From contig JSYX01000121.1 in the NCBI GenBank assembly GCA_000787465.1, forward strand, positions 1 to 60,960: 60,960 nt of DNA, written 5' to 3'. Below are positions 1 through 12,975 of the stretch, in pieces. The translations under genes were made by a program, and so were the position numbers. The stretch comes from Thermomucor indicae-seudaticae. Its lineage: Eukaryota > Mucoromycota > Mucoromycetes > Mucorales > Lichtheimiaceae. The notes below the pieces were generated by a model, which searched no databases, had not been told where the DNA came from, and worked only from the letters and a program-made list of their open reading frames with translations. Positions within the stretch are counted from its first letter, which is position 1, and every line of letters starts with the position of its first letter.

Positions 1-2439
1 CGAATCAGTAATTGCAAGAAGGGAAGCAAATTTCTGTTGGCTATAAAAAGGGTGTCAACCTTTTTGTTTAAAAAAAACCTTTCTTGTTCTGTGGTTCCTC
101 TTTTCTTCTCTCTTTGCAAGCTGCAAGCGTTCTATCTGGACACGTAGTGCCACCTTGGAAGGAACCCACTCTATTTGATCTACTTGTCGCATGTATCTTT
201 GACTTTTACAGTTCCCGATCTTCTGACATCGTTTGGAACCCTGATATCTTCTTTGAGTATTTAGCGATTAACATTTGCATTACCTTTACCTCGAGGAGTC
301 AGTAAATTCCAGCAACAAATACATATTGTTGATTCCGCAGTAATACTGATCACAATCATTCGTGCGTTGCATCCCATAGCGTTCTTGTGTAAAATTACGG
401 GAATATTTCTCATTATCACGTTCACATACCTGCGAGCCCAAAGCACTTAAGCAAGTTCGTCATAACGAACACTTGTTTTTTGCTTTTGCTGAAAGGAAAT
501 TATAATTTGACGCAAAGACACAATAGAAGTCTTCCGTTGATGAATGGTCTATCCATGTCCTCTGTCTTCGATCAACTAGATCAACGGTTTTAAGCGGATC
601 CTTTCATCATCTGTTATCGACATCCCAAAGCGTCTTCGCTATTCTCTAATTTGCATCGCTAGAGAAGTCCCTTGGCCGCTTCAAGCCGTCGACGTTCTTC
701 AACACTTCACTCCATTGGGCAATTTACAATTACAGGCCCTCTTCTTCATTGATCGTATTGGACTTTATTGACCGTGTAGACGACAATACCATATGGAGAC
801 TAAGCGTGACAACTTTAAACAGTTGTCATAACTACAAATCGTAGTCCCAAGGGAATCGGGACCAACTAGTCGCCCGGGGCACTTGAGCACTTTTCCGCCC
901 TTATTTTCGTAATCGTCCCTTTTCGGAGGATCAGCAATACGGCAACTTCTTCGGCTGCAGCAGAGAAATCGCTAGTTAGGATATGGGAATGTAACTGCTA
1001 CATTGCGAACCGGATTCGCCCATTGTGAGTAAAGTCGTCGACGACAAGACTGTGCGCCTTACTCCATTATGCGACGCAAGTATCCGTAGTCAGGAAAGTC
1101 AACATGTGACAGTTCCGATGCGTTACGTTCAGTGGTCCCTCTATCCAAAATCTCCAACTATCTCCACGGCACCAGGCATCACTAGTCCAGTACCGGCGTG
1201 CGTCCGCCGTGGTTGGCGCTAGGATTGTCGTCGACAATGAAGCGCGACAAATATTGAACTAGACCGTCCGCAAAAAGACTTGAGGTATTTCTGCCGTGCG
1301 ACTTCGACCCGAAATGACTATACAAACCTTTGCGGCGTCAGTTGATTCATTTATCGACCTTATGAATACTGCCAAACTTTTTCTCGATGAATAATCCATC
1401 AAAGGTGTCGCGTCTTGATAACAGTTTGAGAAATTGAAGCTTTAAGCACGAGTTTGACGTACGTACATTTTTAGGGATGACTACGCCATTACCGTTTTGG
1501 CCATAGGTAACCAGGAGATCTTCGTCCTTGACAGAAGTACGACTCTGGGCAGATTTACTGCATTCAGCCGGCATGCTGCTCGAAGAAACAATAAGGTCCA
1601 GAGCATTCTGCTTCGTACATGAAATGTGCACCCGCTTGCGTAGCTCCCTGTTGTCTTGTGCTTTGCTGTTAGCAGCCTGTTTTTCGTGTTTTCGCTTGGA
1701 GTGATTTGAGTCTGCTTTGATGCCGTCTCTTAGCGGTTCCTTCTTTCCACGGCTCCCACTAAGGGCGTGCGACACGACCTTTCCGCTACGGAGGCTTGCG
1801 GCTCCGGATTAACCAGTATTTCTTTGGTGAACGATGACACTAATGCAGAACTTCCAGCGCAGATTCTCTTCCATCTCCCAAGTGTTGTCATATTCGCCAT
1901 GTCCCTCGCACTCCATTAAATTATAAGTTCTCCTTGTCTACAAGCGTTTCAAGATTGTCAGAAAGTATGACATATGTTCCGAGGCATGTATAACGAGACA
2001 CGCTTGACCTTAGCATTACAAGCGCAGTTGATGAAAAATAATCAATATACCCATGATCGAGATCCCAGAGTAGCTCTATGCAACAAACAGTGGCTTACAT
2101 CCTATTCGTTGACTTATTCGACGTTAGGCATGACTAATCGTCGAGATTGGAAGACTCTGAAGATTCAATTCTCTGTGCTGCAGCAGAAGTGACTGATATT
2201 CTCATGGGCCTTGTTCCCGCACCTGGAACGGTGCACGAACTAAACCCATGGCCTATGCATGACTAGCCACAGCAGCCGCCAACCTATTTCATAAGCACTC
2301 ACATGCTGTACGCCAGTAATACGAAAATCGCACTGTATACGAGCGACAAAAAAGTATCATATTTGCGAGAGGAAGGCATAAATGCGGAAGATGATTTGCA
2401 AAGGGGAAACAAGAATGGTAACAAAGCGGGGATACTGGT
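1..2439. other. Left flank without a convincing gene
   Basis: I see no recognisable gene here. Three open stretches exist: 84-305 (+, 73 codons), 1347-1775 (-, lysine- and serine-rich, opening at GTG) and 1974-2192 (+, 72 codons from ATG). None shows a domain, a convincing splice context or a family resemblance. The minus-strand stretch at 1347-1775 is the longest and ends close to a GTAATG that could be a splice donor, so it might be an exon of a gene running leftwards. The 3' untranslated region of the uridylyltransferase gene probably lies just below 2440. Confidence 0.4.
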
Positions 2440-4360
<1,921 letters not shown>

Positions 4361-5385
4361 TGCGAGTGATTCAACGAGAGAGAAGAAAGATGAATCGCGA
4401 AGCAAGCGAGAGAAAAAGTGCCGGCTTTAACGAGAAATGGTCGTCGGAACCAAGGGCGGGGATTTCTCTTTTTGGGCGATTTCTCGTATCATTTCTCGCG
4501 GTCGAAATGCATGGACCCTTTCCAAGAGACATTCCCTGCCCCTCAACCCCCCAAAAAAGGCTGGTTCCTTGCAATCCATGGAACCCAAACATAAATAAGT
4601 ATCCCTTCACTCTTCTCCCCCTCATTGTCATCTGCCCATATCTAGAGCTTTAACCGTGGTCGGTGCGCTCTTGGCTGAGATTCGTTTTTTCGCGCATAAT
4701 AATGAGCAGCTATATTTAAACGAGGCTTTGGGGCTTGCAGCGTCATTTGACTAACGTCAATCATCCCCAATGCTAGCGTCGGAAAATGTCTAAACTTACA
4801 GTAGTGATTTCGAAGATTGTTTGGCTGGGACCAAAATCATCATTACCATAACAACTTAGGCCCATCGATTGTTCTGTGCTTTTCACAATGGAAAATCATG
4901 TTACACAAATTCAACACGTTTTGCTGGTAGAACAGGTAGCCCTGCAAAAGTAATCCGGCGATACTATATCCAACAGGCAAGACTTCATTGCTATACTGCG
5001 CGGCGTTGTCCGCTTTTGATAACTTTGATAACGTCCTTGTAACAATGCCACCTTATTGCAGGGAACACAAAAGAGTTAATGATCTTCTGGAAACGTTCGA
5101 TAGCCAGCAGCCTTGGGTACTCAGCTTTCCGGAATCGGGTCCTAACTACCTATATCAGCGTTCTTGCCCGCCAGACAAAAGGCGTCCATTTTAATGTTAA
5201 CAAGTGGCAATTCTTTGAACCTACCGTTTTCGGAACATTTTTCTGCCGCCACAGTCGAAACCGGGAAGCAAACAGTGAGAGCCAAGAAGAAAAGGAGATT
5301 GAAATTTTCATCTCCAGAGATATGCTCGTCGAGTGTCACAGAAAGGCAGCTTCTTCCCTTCTTTAAACTTGCCGGGACAATCGCC
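4361..5385. promoter_or_regulatory. Divergent intergenic region, UGP1 / epsin
   Basis: About 1 kb separates two divergently transcribed genes and must hold both promoters. The UGP1-proximal part is rich in short AG/GA tracts. A TATA-like TATATTTAAA lies near 4711. Open stretches on both strands at 5079-5574 show no family resemblance and look like chance frames. No specific factor site can be assigned. Confidence 0.4.
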
Positions 5386-7388
5386 ATGAATACCTTTTCC
5401 CAGCTTAATCTTCAGATTCCGGACTTGTGGGAAGTCAAGGTACTGCCTGTAACCGCGTGAGGATGGCCGAACACTGTTGTCATGGACTAGTGCCGGGGGC
5501 TCATTTGGAAACACCGAGTTACTAACTTGACTTTCTTTTGCTCGTGCTTCAACCCTGCCATTTACTCCTGTCATCGTTGGGGAAACGTTTCAGGATGTCA
5601 TCAACAAAGTGTAAATGTCGAATATCTAGTGTCGCAACCTGATGAAGGAAAATTGATAGTTTTTTTATCAGGAAAAATGTGGTGCTGAACTATACCGAGA
5701 TGGAGGCCAAGGTGCACGAGGCTACCAACAATGAGCCTTGGGGTGCCTCAAGTACATTAATGCAAGAGATTGCCCAAGGAACATACAACTAGTGAGTAAC
5801 ACCAACTACTCCTTCGCACTTCCAGACAGTTGATAAATTGGTTGCTACCGGACTTAGCCAATACTTTAACGAAATCATGCCAACACTTTACAAGCGATTC
5901 ACGGAAAAGGAGGCGAAGCAATGGCGTCAGATATACAAGGTACACCGAGTTCGCACCAAATAGCTTCAGGGTCACTGACTTTTGTTTGCGTCCTTCGACA
6001 AAAGGCACTCGTTCTTCTCGAATATCTTGTCAAGAACGGGTCGGAACGAGTGATTGATGATGCACGGTCTCATATTTCAATGATCAAAATCATGAGGAAC
6101 TTCCACTATATCGACGAAAAGGGCAAAGACCAAGGCGTCAACAGTGAGTTGCCACTGAGAAGGAAAAACGAGAGAGAGTGTGTGTGTATAGGCTTTCAGT
6201 TGCTGAGCAGTGTGTTTCTTCAGTCCGCAATCGAGCAAAAGAGCTGTTAGACTTGCTGAATGATACAGATCGTATTCGCATGGAGCGTAAAAAGGCACGA
6301 CAGAATCGTAACAAGTATCAAGGCGTCGGCTCGGACACGATTGGAGGCTTCGGCCCGCGCTTTGGCGGGTTTGGCAGTGACACAATCGGAAACGGAGGAT
6401 TTAGTAGCATGGGAATGGGCATGAGCAGCGGTTACTATGATGAAGATGAAAGACCTAACCGATATGAAAGCAGCAAATATGATGATTTCGACGATACTCC
6501 GTCCAGAGACGAAAGCAGCACCTCGACCAGTCGTGCTGGATCCTCTTCCGCAGCTTCAAAGACAGCCGCAGCAACCAGCCCTAAAAAGGAAGTCAACTTG
6601 TTCGACTTTGACGATGAACCTGTGTCGTCTGCAAAATCCACCAAGCAAGATGATGATGACGAGTGGGGCGAGTTTGCATCTGGTGGAGTGGCCTCTGGAA
6701 ACGGGAATGGTTTGTTATTAGAGAAGATAGCAAACGACATACTGAAGTAAACTCAAAAATCCTTTGCAAAGTAGATGAGTTTGACGACTTCCAGTCAGCA
6801 CCTCCTGTCAATTCGTCGTCGGCCAAACCGGCTGCTTCCAAGACGACGACAACAAATGATTTGTTTGATCTTTTAGGCAACGACGTCTTCGCTTCACCGG
6901 CACCAGCAACCAATCCATCTCCAGCAAATCTGCCTCCTAATACCGTCCAGCGACCTCCGTTGAATCCTTTGATGGGAGCACAATCTGCCCCGCTCACACC
7001 AACGAGCAGCAACCCTTCCAACTCGAGACCCGCCTCTCTTCATAGCTTCTCCAACAGTACGAACGCTAATACCAGTAACAACAACAACAACAATAACCAA
7101 GCAGCAAACAAGCCATCATCAGATTTGCCTAGCGGCATTTGGTCTCAAGCTTCGTCTTTTGTTTCTCTAGATTCTCTTGGAAAGTCAAGTAGTCCAGCCA
7201 AGCCGGCTGTTGGACCATCCATGAATGCTTTAAAGAATTCGAGTATCAATGCTGGGTGGAGCGCTTGGGCCAATTCCAACCAGCCTTCCCAACAGCAGCA
7301 GCAGCAGCAACAACAACAATTACCTGCTACTACTTCAAACACCAACAAGCATTCGAGTTCTGCGTTTGACGATCTTTTGTCTTTATAA
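5386..7388 (+). CDS. Epsin-like clathrin adaptor with ENTH domain (Ent3/epsinR type)
   Basis: ENTH proteins bind phosphoinositides and help clathrin coats form. The Ent3/epsinR branch works at the trans-Golgi and endosomes. Seven exons join in frame: 5386-5439, 5594-5610, 5672-5791, 5858-5939, 6005-6143, 6224-6709 and 6772-7388, giving 504 residues. The ENTH domain fills roughly residues 15-150, with landmarks EATNNEPWGAS, NGSERV and DEGKGKDQG-like DEKGKDQG followed by RAKELLDLLNDTDR. After it come glycine-rich GFG repeats and acidic clusters such as FDFDDE, DEFDDFQ and NDLFDLL, which resemble GAE-ear and clathrin-binding motifs. The tail is S/T/P/N/Q-rich with short Asn and Gln runs. Exon 2 is only 17 nt. 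The start ATG at 5386 opens the only frame joining to the WEVKD segment. No UIM is seen, which favours Ent3 over Ent1/2. Confidence 0.88.
7072..7100 (+). repeat. AAC-type triplet tract in epsin
   Basis: A short run of AAC/AAT triplets encodes an Asn run in the disordered tail of the epsin gene. It is a candidate variable microsatellite and has no other function visible. Confidence 0.7.
7291..7320 (+). repeat. CAG/CAA triplet tract in epsin
   Basis: CAG and CAA triplets encode a Gln run of about nine residues near the epsin C-terminus. Interruption of CAG by CAA would be expected to limit slippage. Confidence 0.75.
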
Positions 7389-8003
7389 TATTTGTATCCA
7401 AAAAAGTAGGGGTAAACTTCATCCTATGCCTGCCTCGTTCCATTAGACAAGAAAGAGAAATAATGCATTGATGAGGTCCTTCTTGGTCAATAAAATTACA
7501 TTCGATAAGGGAAAAATCTAGGCGAGATCTTCGTTTAAGGCTGAACTTAGAGTGGTTGGTGCCAGAAATTAGATTATGCTGTCCGAGCAGTGGCCCGAGC
7601 GATATGTATAAAGCACACTTCATTTTATGTGGAAATTGTAGAAAACTCGCACCTTTAGGATGGGGTACGGAAACTGCAGACTATATGTATCACATCGGTA
7701 TTTCGAGGTATTCCGTGGTAAACAGGTTTTGATGGCAGCCATAAAACTAATTTCCATTTGCCACATGGTCTGGTATTACCATTTGCTGTAGATAGACAGA
7801 CAGACACGGATGGTATCCGAGGATTCGGACAGGAATACTTAAAGGACTGGAAATAAGAGTATCCGTTCATGCGAGCTAATTTGAGATGCTTTGCTTTATC
7901 ATGTGCTAAAGATTACACAAAGTTCTGGTATATGGTACAGCTACAATGCTGGCATGATATGGTACGTATGCTTGATCACGTTGGCCGTGGTGCGAACAAG
8001 ATG
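7389..8003. other. Convergent intergenic region
   Basis: This 615-bp gap lies between the 3' ends of the epsin (+) and 5-phosphatase (-) genes. It should hold both 3' untranslated regions. No coding signal, repeat or RNA gene is visible. Confidence 0.5.
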
Positions 8004-10918
8004 CTAATGCATGGATCCAAGCCGTGGATACGCCTCGTTTTCCGTGCATCGTTCAAAATCTGTCACGTAGCGTGCTTTAGCCTTGACAATGATTTGCGGC
8101 AAACGCTGATCCCGCCACTGAGCTTCCAGCGCAGTCGAGACTGCGCGTCGCTTTTCTTCGGAAACAATCTTGATCTGAACGCGGAAACCTGCGCTGATCG
8201 GTCGATGATCGGATGCACGCACCTCATGTCTCTTGTAAAACAGGTTCTCGGCGGTATGGCTGCGGAACAACACACGATCGCACCACGCTGGAACCCGCTG
8301 CTTCTCTGAAGTGTCATACCGATCTTGTCCCACATTATACTTGTAGGTCGGGTCAAAGAAGATGGGTGCTTCCTTGAACGTCAAGAGTTTAAACAGAGGA
8401 TTTTCTGTTCTTTGTTTAATCAGCTGATCTTCTGCCAACAGCTCCTGGTAAGCCATACGCTTTGGCTCCTGTTGAAGCCATTCAAGGACCTCTTGCCGTT
8501 TCCATTTGTCCAGCCGATAGTTCAAGTCGCCGCTCACGAAACAGTGCTCGTGATCCAGCACAAGACTGCCGTCGCCACCACGCACAGGATACGCCATGGC
8601 CGGAAATCGAGCATTATGAAAAACGTCTTCCACATCTGAATTGCGCTGCTGAACACGCGACTGACCTGCAGCCAGATGACAGTTTACAAAGCAAATCGAT
8701 GCGTGGTCCATCGTAAGACGGATAGCGACAGCACCCTTGTTTCCGTGCCAGCATTTGTTCATGACTCTAAGCCCAGTTTTGACGACCGTCGAATGCACGT
8801 TTTGCACGCGATGTTGCTCGCTGGTTTTGATAAAGACGCAACTAAACAGGCCCACAAGATGATCGGTCTTGACAAGCGTGTATCTGTCTTTATAGTTGCT
8901 TGAAATGACATTGGCAATGAACTCCCGCCAAGCACCGTATTGTCGCGTTAGCGTGGGATTGTCCTGAATAGTTTGCTGCTCCTGTTTCTTTCTTTTGGCA
9001 AAGATTGAGCCTGCCATTAATTGTCAATAAACTGGCGCATTTTGGACCTGTTTCCATAAAGCTAAGCTTACGGGCTGTTTGTCGCTTGGATTCAAGGTCT
9101 ACAATCTCTTGCAATCCCACAACAATGATATCAGGATCGTCCATGCTCTTGAGCCATCCCTGAACGCCGTTTCTATCTCTCTGATCCAAATCGTCTGGCA
9201 TGCAGGCATCAATGTTCCAAGAACATATCATGATGCGTGCATCACGATAACTACAGTATTCTGCTGCCCGTTTTTGCATCTGCTCATCTAGTAGAAGAAC
9301 AGAACCGGGTCAGTGAGCCCTGAACAACACGAGCACGCGCATAATGAAGCATTTCTTTCTATGTATAACCTTTCCAGACGTCCTTAAGTAACCCGTCCCA
9401 GACTGCAACGTCCCCACGGGAATCCGCACTGACAACTTGCATCACCACGTTGTCTTCTTTACCGGCTTCGGTTAAAACAAGACTTGAAGGATCATCCACT
9501 ACCATCTTGACGATCGGTGCCTGGTGCGCGTCCCACATTTTCACGACAGTCCAGGAGTGTGCAAGATCGTACACATACATCATGCCAGTGCGAAACCCAG
9601 CCCAGAGATAACGGTCTTGAGTGATCACCATGGCACTGATACCGTACATGGACACTGTCACTAGTTGTACCAGCTTCCAGGTTTCCGTATCCCACACTGT
9701 CACGTTGCCGTCAGCGTGGCCGCAAACCAGAAAGGTCGTACCTTGCCGGGACAATCCAGCCAGCTGAGTGATATTGCCCAATTCACTCGGAATGCAAACG
9801 ACATGGTCAGGTCGAGACACCGTCTCTCGAGACCACCGCGAGTTACAGGGCGCAAATCGATAAACGTCCAATGTGCGACCCGACGTGATCCACAGCACGC
9901 GGTCATCCTCCTCTTGTTTTTTGCCATCCTGAACCACGACCGCGGCCGCAACAGCCGCAGGGGTTACTTTGTGACAATAGCCGTCGTGTGCCATCATCAT
10001 ATCTGGGATATCATCCTCGCTCACGGCAGACACCGGCCATCGAAGCAAGACACCTTGGCTGTCGATCGTCCACAGCTCCGTATTGCGTATGCGGAGGATA
10101 AATGTAATGGCGTGCTCGTGCGCGTATAGATTGGCGACGATACGTTGTGCCATGGTATCCAGCACCATCAGCTGGCCATCGTCCATACCGGCCCACAGAT
10201 ATCGTTTGCACTGGAACGCCAATGCGCTGATCTTCTCCGTTCCCATCACTGCCTCGTTATGATTGTGCTGGCTGCTGTTACTGAGGGGTGCTAGTGATGG
10301 CAGAAACGTTCCCAGTGAATGACAGCTTTTCGAAGAATCCCAGAAACGGATAGTGTGAGAAGCCGTGGCGATCCTGTTGCCGCTGTTGGCAGCAATGGCG
10401 CGAATGCTTCCTCGATGGTGCGTGGCAAAACTTGTTGGCTTGTGACATGGCGGCTGCCTGTTGACGATGCTGAAGTCAGGATAGGTCGTCGGACATTCGT
10501 GCAGGTTCAATGCATGAAACTGTTTCCGTCCCGACGGCCGGTAAAGACCGGATAAGCTTTTTGATCGAACCGGGCGGTCTTTCTTGGGTGTGTTTTCTCT
10601 TAGACAAGGTACATCAGCAGCAGCAGAACTTTTTGCACGCAAGCAAGCCGAAGTTGATGGGCGAGGTGGTAGCGAAGGAGGAGGTGGTTTTATATCACTT
10701 TTCGGTATCATTTGTGACGGAGAAGAATGCCGCTTGTTGCTTGGTTGGAAGAACATCCACTCTGAAAATAAAACAAAAAATAAGTGCACTTGAACACGTG
10801 GCAACTTGGATGGAGAAACTTTACTGTCTGGATGATGATGGTGTGGCTGGCGACGTTGTGTTTCAAAGAGTGTGTGTGTCGTTCCGTCATCAATTGACTC
10901 TTCTATGATATGGGACAT
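8004..10918 (-). CDS. WD40-repeat inositol polyphosphate 5-phosphatase
   Basis: The protein is predicted to remove the 5-phosphate from PtdIns(4,5)P2 or related inositol phosphates. Three exons join in frame: 9370-10918, 9072-9287 and 8004-9010, giving up to 923 residues. The N-terminal third is a basic, proline-rich leader. Residues about 150-520 hold WD40-like blades (LWAGMDDGQ, VCGHADGNVTVWD, AVWDGLLKDVW). The C-terminal domain carries the family motifs SWNIDA, GLQEIVDLES, NCHLAAGQ, SGDLNYRL, PAWCDRVLF and SDHRP, so all core catalytic residues appear present. No RhoGAP domain of the OCRL type follows. A 36-nt segment at 10762-10797 begins GTGTTC and ends TTTTCAG after a T-rich tract. It may be an intron, which would keep the frame and remove a hydrophobic stretch. 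Plant 5PTase12-14 enzymes show the same WD40 plus phosphatase order. Confidence 0.88.
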
Positions 10919-12089
10919 GCCTTTTGTTATGCGTTAAGTTATTGCATGTGTATATACTGCGAATTGGGACAACAAATGACCTCTGCTTGATGTATGCGGC
11001 TGACTAGTTGACTCGATACTCTCGTTATGTACCTTGTCGCTATTGTCACGTTCGTCACCAACTGACTGCTCTCTGTTCCAGTATTTGCGGCGGTGATCAG
11101 CCGCGGTGTTGTCATACTGGCGCTCAGCCATGCCAAGCACATTACTTTCAACAGTTGGAATCACAGGCATTGCGACGCAATTCAAGGGGAAAGAAAGAAC
11201 TTCGACCTGGAAAGCTTGCGACGGAACCTGTTCGGTAAAAAGCTCGGGTTCCCCGGCAGTGCCCGCAACCAGGGACACAACACCATTGGTCGATCACACA
11301 CTGAACGAGCTATTCGGTCTAGGCACATATTAGCGAGTATCAGATTCCTAACGGAGCCGTCGTTTTAGACCTCCATCGCTAGTGCGGTTCACACATTGGC
11401 CACACTGAGGACTATGAATGTTATTTCATTCTTAAAGCTATCGACTTATACTTTTGTTTGATAAACTGTCCCCTTGTGTTGCATCAGTTGCTTAAACGTT
11501 TTGACTATCTGCTTTCACGGGCTGAGTGAAGGACATAGAGCCTACCTATAGTCGTCTCTGTCGTGGGGCAAAAGCAGCAAGTGTGCTTTTAAAGAAGGAT
11601 GGATACATTTTATTGTATAAACACGCGAGTAGACCGTTGAAATGCTGCTTACATTACGGTTGATTCATTTTTGCCTTATAATGGGACAGAGATCGTGGCC
11701 GATAGTCTGCTTATGCATCGGTGATGCGCGTCTATTTACGGCCACCGCCTGTCAAAAGGACCTTATCGATATACATCGTCCTCGTATTGAAAGGCATGAA
11801 CTTTGTAAATGAACACTACAATAATACAGCAACCGCTTCGACACCGTGAGTTAGGCACTTGGCCGACGTAGCACAAAATAAGAAATGGGTCATCTCCTGC
11901 AATCAAGTATGCGTCGTAATATAGACATGTGCAACGTGAGAACCTGTCGTTTGAAATGACGGCTTTCTAAGGTCAAAGTTATAAATACCGTGGTTAAATG
12001 TCAAAGGTGTGCTCAAGATCGATAGTGACTTACGGTAACAAAGAGGAAGCCATAATGCATGCAGCAATTTGCCTTTCGATGAGTAACTA
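10919..12089. other. Divergent intergenic region upstream of 5-phosphatase
   Basis: This 1.2-kb stretch contains the promoter of the minus-strand phosphatase gene. No recognisable gene is seen. A TTGCATCAG acceptor-like site near 11486 is followed by a short open stretch reading LLKRFDYLLSRAE. The sequence GGTAACA near 12033 could be the donor of an earlier exon of the uncertain gene at 12090. Neither is strong enough to call. Confidence 0.35.
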
Positions 12090-12523
12090 ATGCATAAAAG
12101 AGCTACGGAAGAGATCAGTTTGATAGAGGTATGATTAAAGTCTCTTCGTGAAGTGCCTTGCTGTAGCTAACCATTCGAGTGTCAGGCGGACGCATCGCGA
12201 TTACAGACATATGTGAAAACGCGTATAGCGGCAGAAGAAAGAGCTCTTTCGCAAGCAAAAGCGACAGAGGACAGTATGAAGAAACAGGGAGAGCTATGAC
12301 TGCTTGGGCCGAGGAGATCGACCATGGTCTTCGGCATATACTTGAGCCCAAAGTGCCCGCCGAAGACAACGTCAAAAGCACAGAGCCTGAGGCATTTCTT
12401 TGCGACGAGAAGAACGATGATGAGGTTGCTAAAGCCGATTCCGAGCTGGAAGAACACACAGATTGGGAAGACATTGTAGAGCACTTGATCCGAGTTCTCG
12501 ACAATGCAACAATGAACTCATAA
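12090..12523 (+). CDS. Possible small spliced gene, unrecognised product
   Basis: I do not recognise this gene. An exon at 12090-12128 (ATG, 13 codons) is followed by an intron-like stretch 12129-12185 (GTATGA, internal CTAAC, CAG). A charged helical segment then reads SRLQTYVKTR. Continued unspliced, that frame stops at 12299 after about 50 residues. If a 47-nt stretch from GTATAG near 12222 to GACAGAG is removed, the frame joins an acidic tail ending at 12523 (TDWEDIVEHLIRVLDN). The ATG at 12090 may be fortuitous, because TAACTAAT just upstream looks like a branch point with acceptor AAAAG at about 12100. In that case the gene starts further left. Composition suggests a helical or coiled-coil protein. 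It could equally be a decayed gene. Confidence 0.3.
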
Positions 12524-12975
12524 ATATACGCATTTCTGTATTCAGTTTGGCTTGTTAGAGAACGACGTATAGGTCATCATTTTCAGTTTTGGGGAGCACC
12601 AGAAATAGCAGGGAAATTTTTCAGGCAGTAGTGGGAGATCAGTGGGGGATCAGTGGGGACTAGCGGGGATGGCTCAAGCAAGCGAGATAATTTTCAAGCG
12701 GCGCAAAAACCAGTATGGTTGTGCGACATAACTGTATGTTGCAAGCTTGTTCGCCGCATAGCAATCGTTAATTGCCATAAGCTTCCTTTTTTTATCTTTT
12801 TGTGCCGGGGGCGAGGCCGCTTTTTGTTGCTCTCTCTTTTTCCTGCAGATCATAAGACATATTTTACGAATCCGCTTATCCGGCTAGACGAGCTCTCCCT
12901 AAGAATTAATAATATATATACCTCGTTCTCGCTGATTTATTACGTGTAATCCCACCACGCGCACGCGCCACGGCT
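12524..12975. promoter_or_regulatory. Upstream region of PX-PH-RhoGAP gene
   Basis: This 450-bp region precedes the RhoGAP start codon. It has a T/C-rich stretch around 12785-12850 and an AT-rich AATAATATATATA near 12908, about 65 bp before the ATG, which could act as a TATA-like core element. A small iterated GTGGG(A)GATCAGTGGGG motif lies near 12628-12660. Confidence 0.35.
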
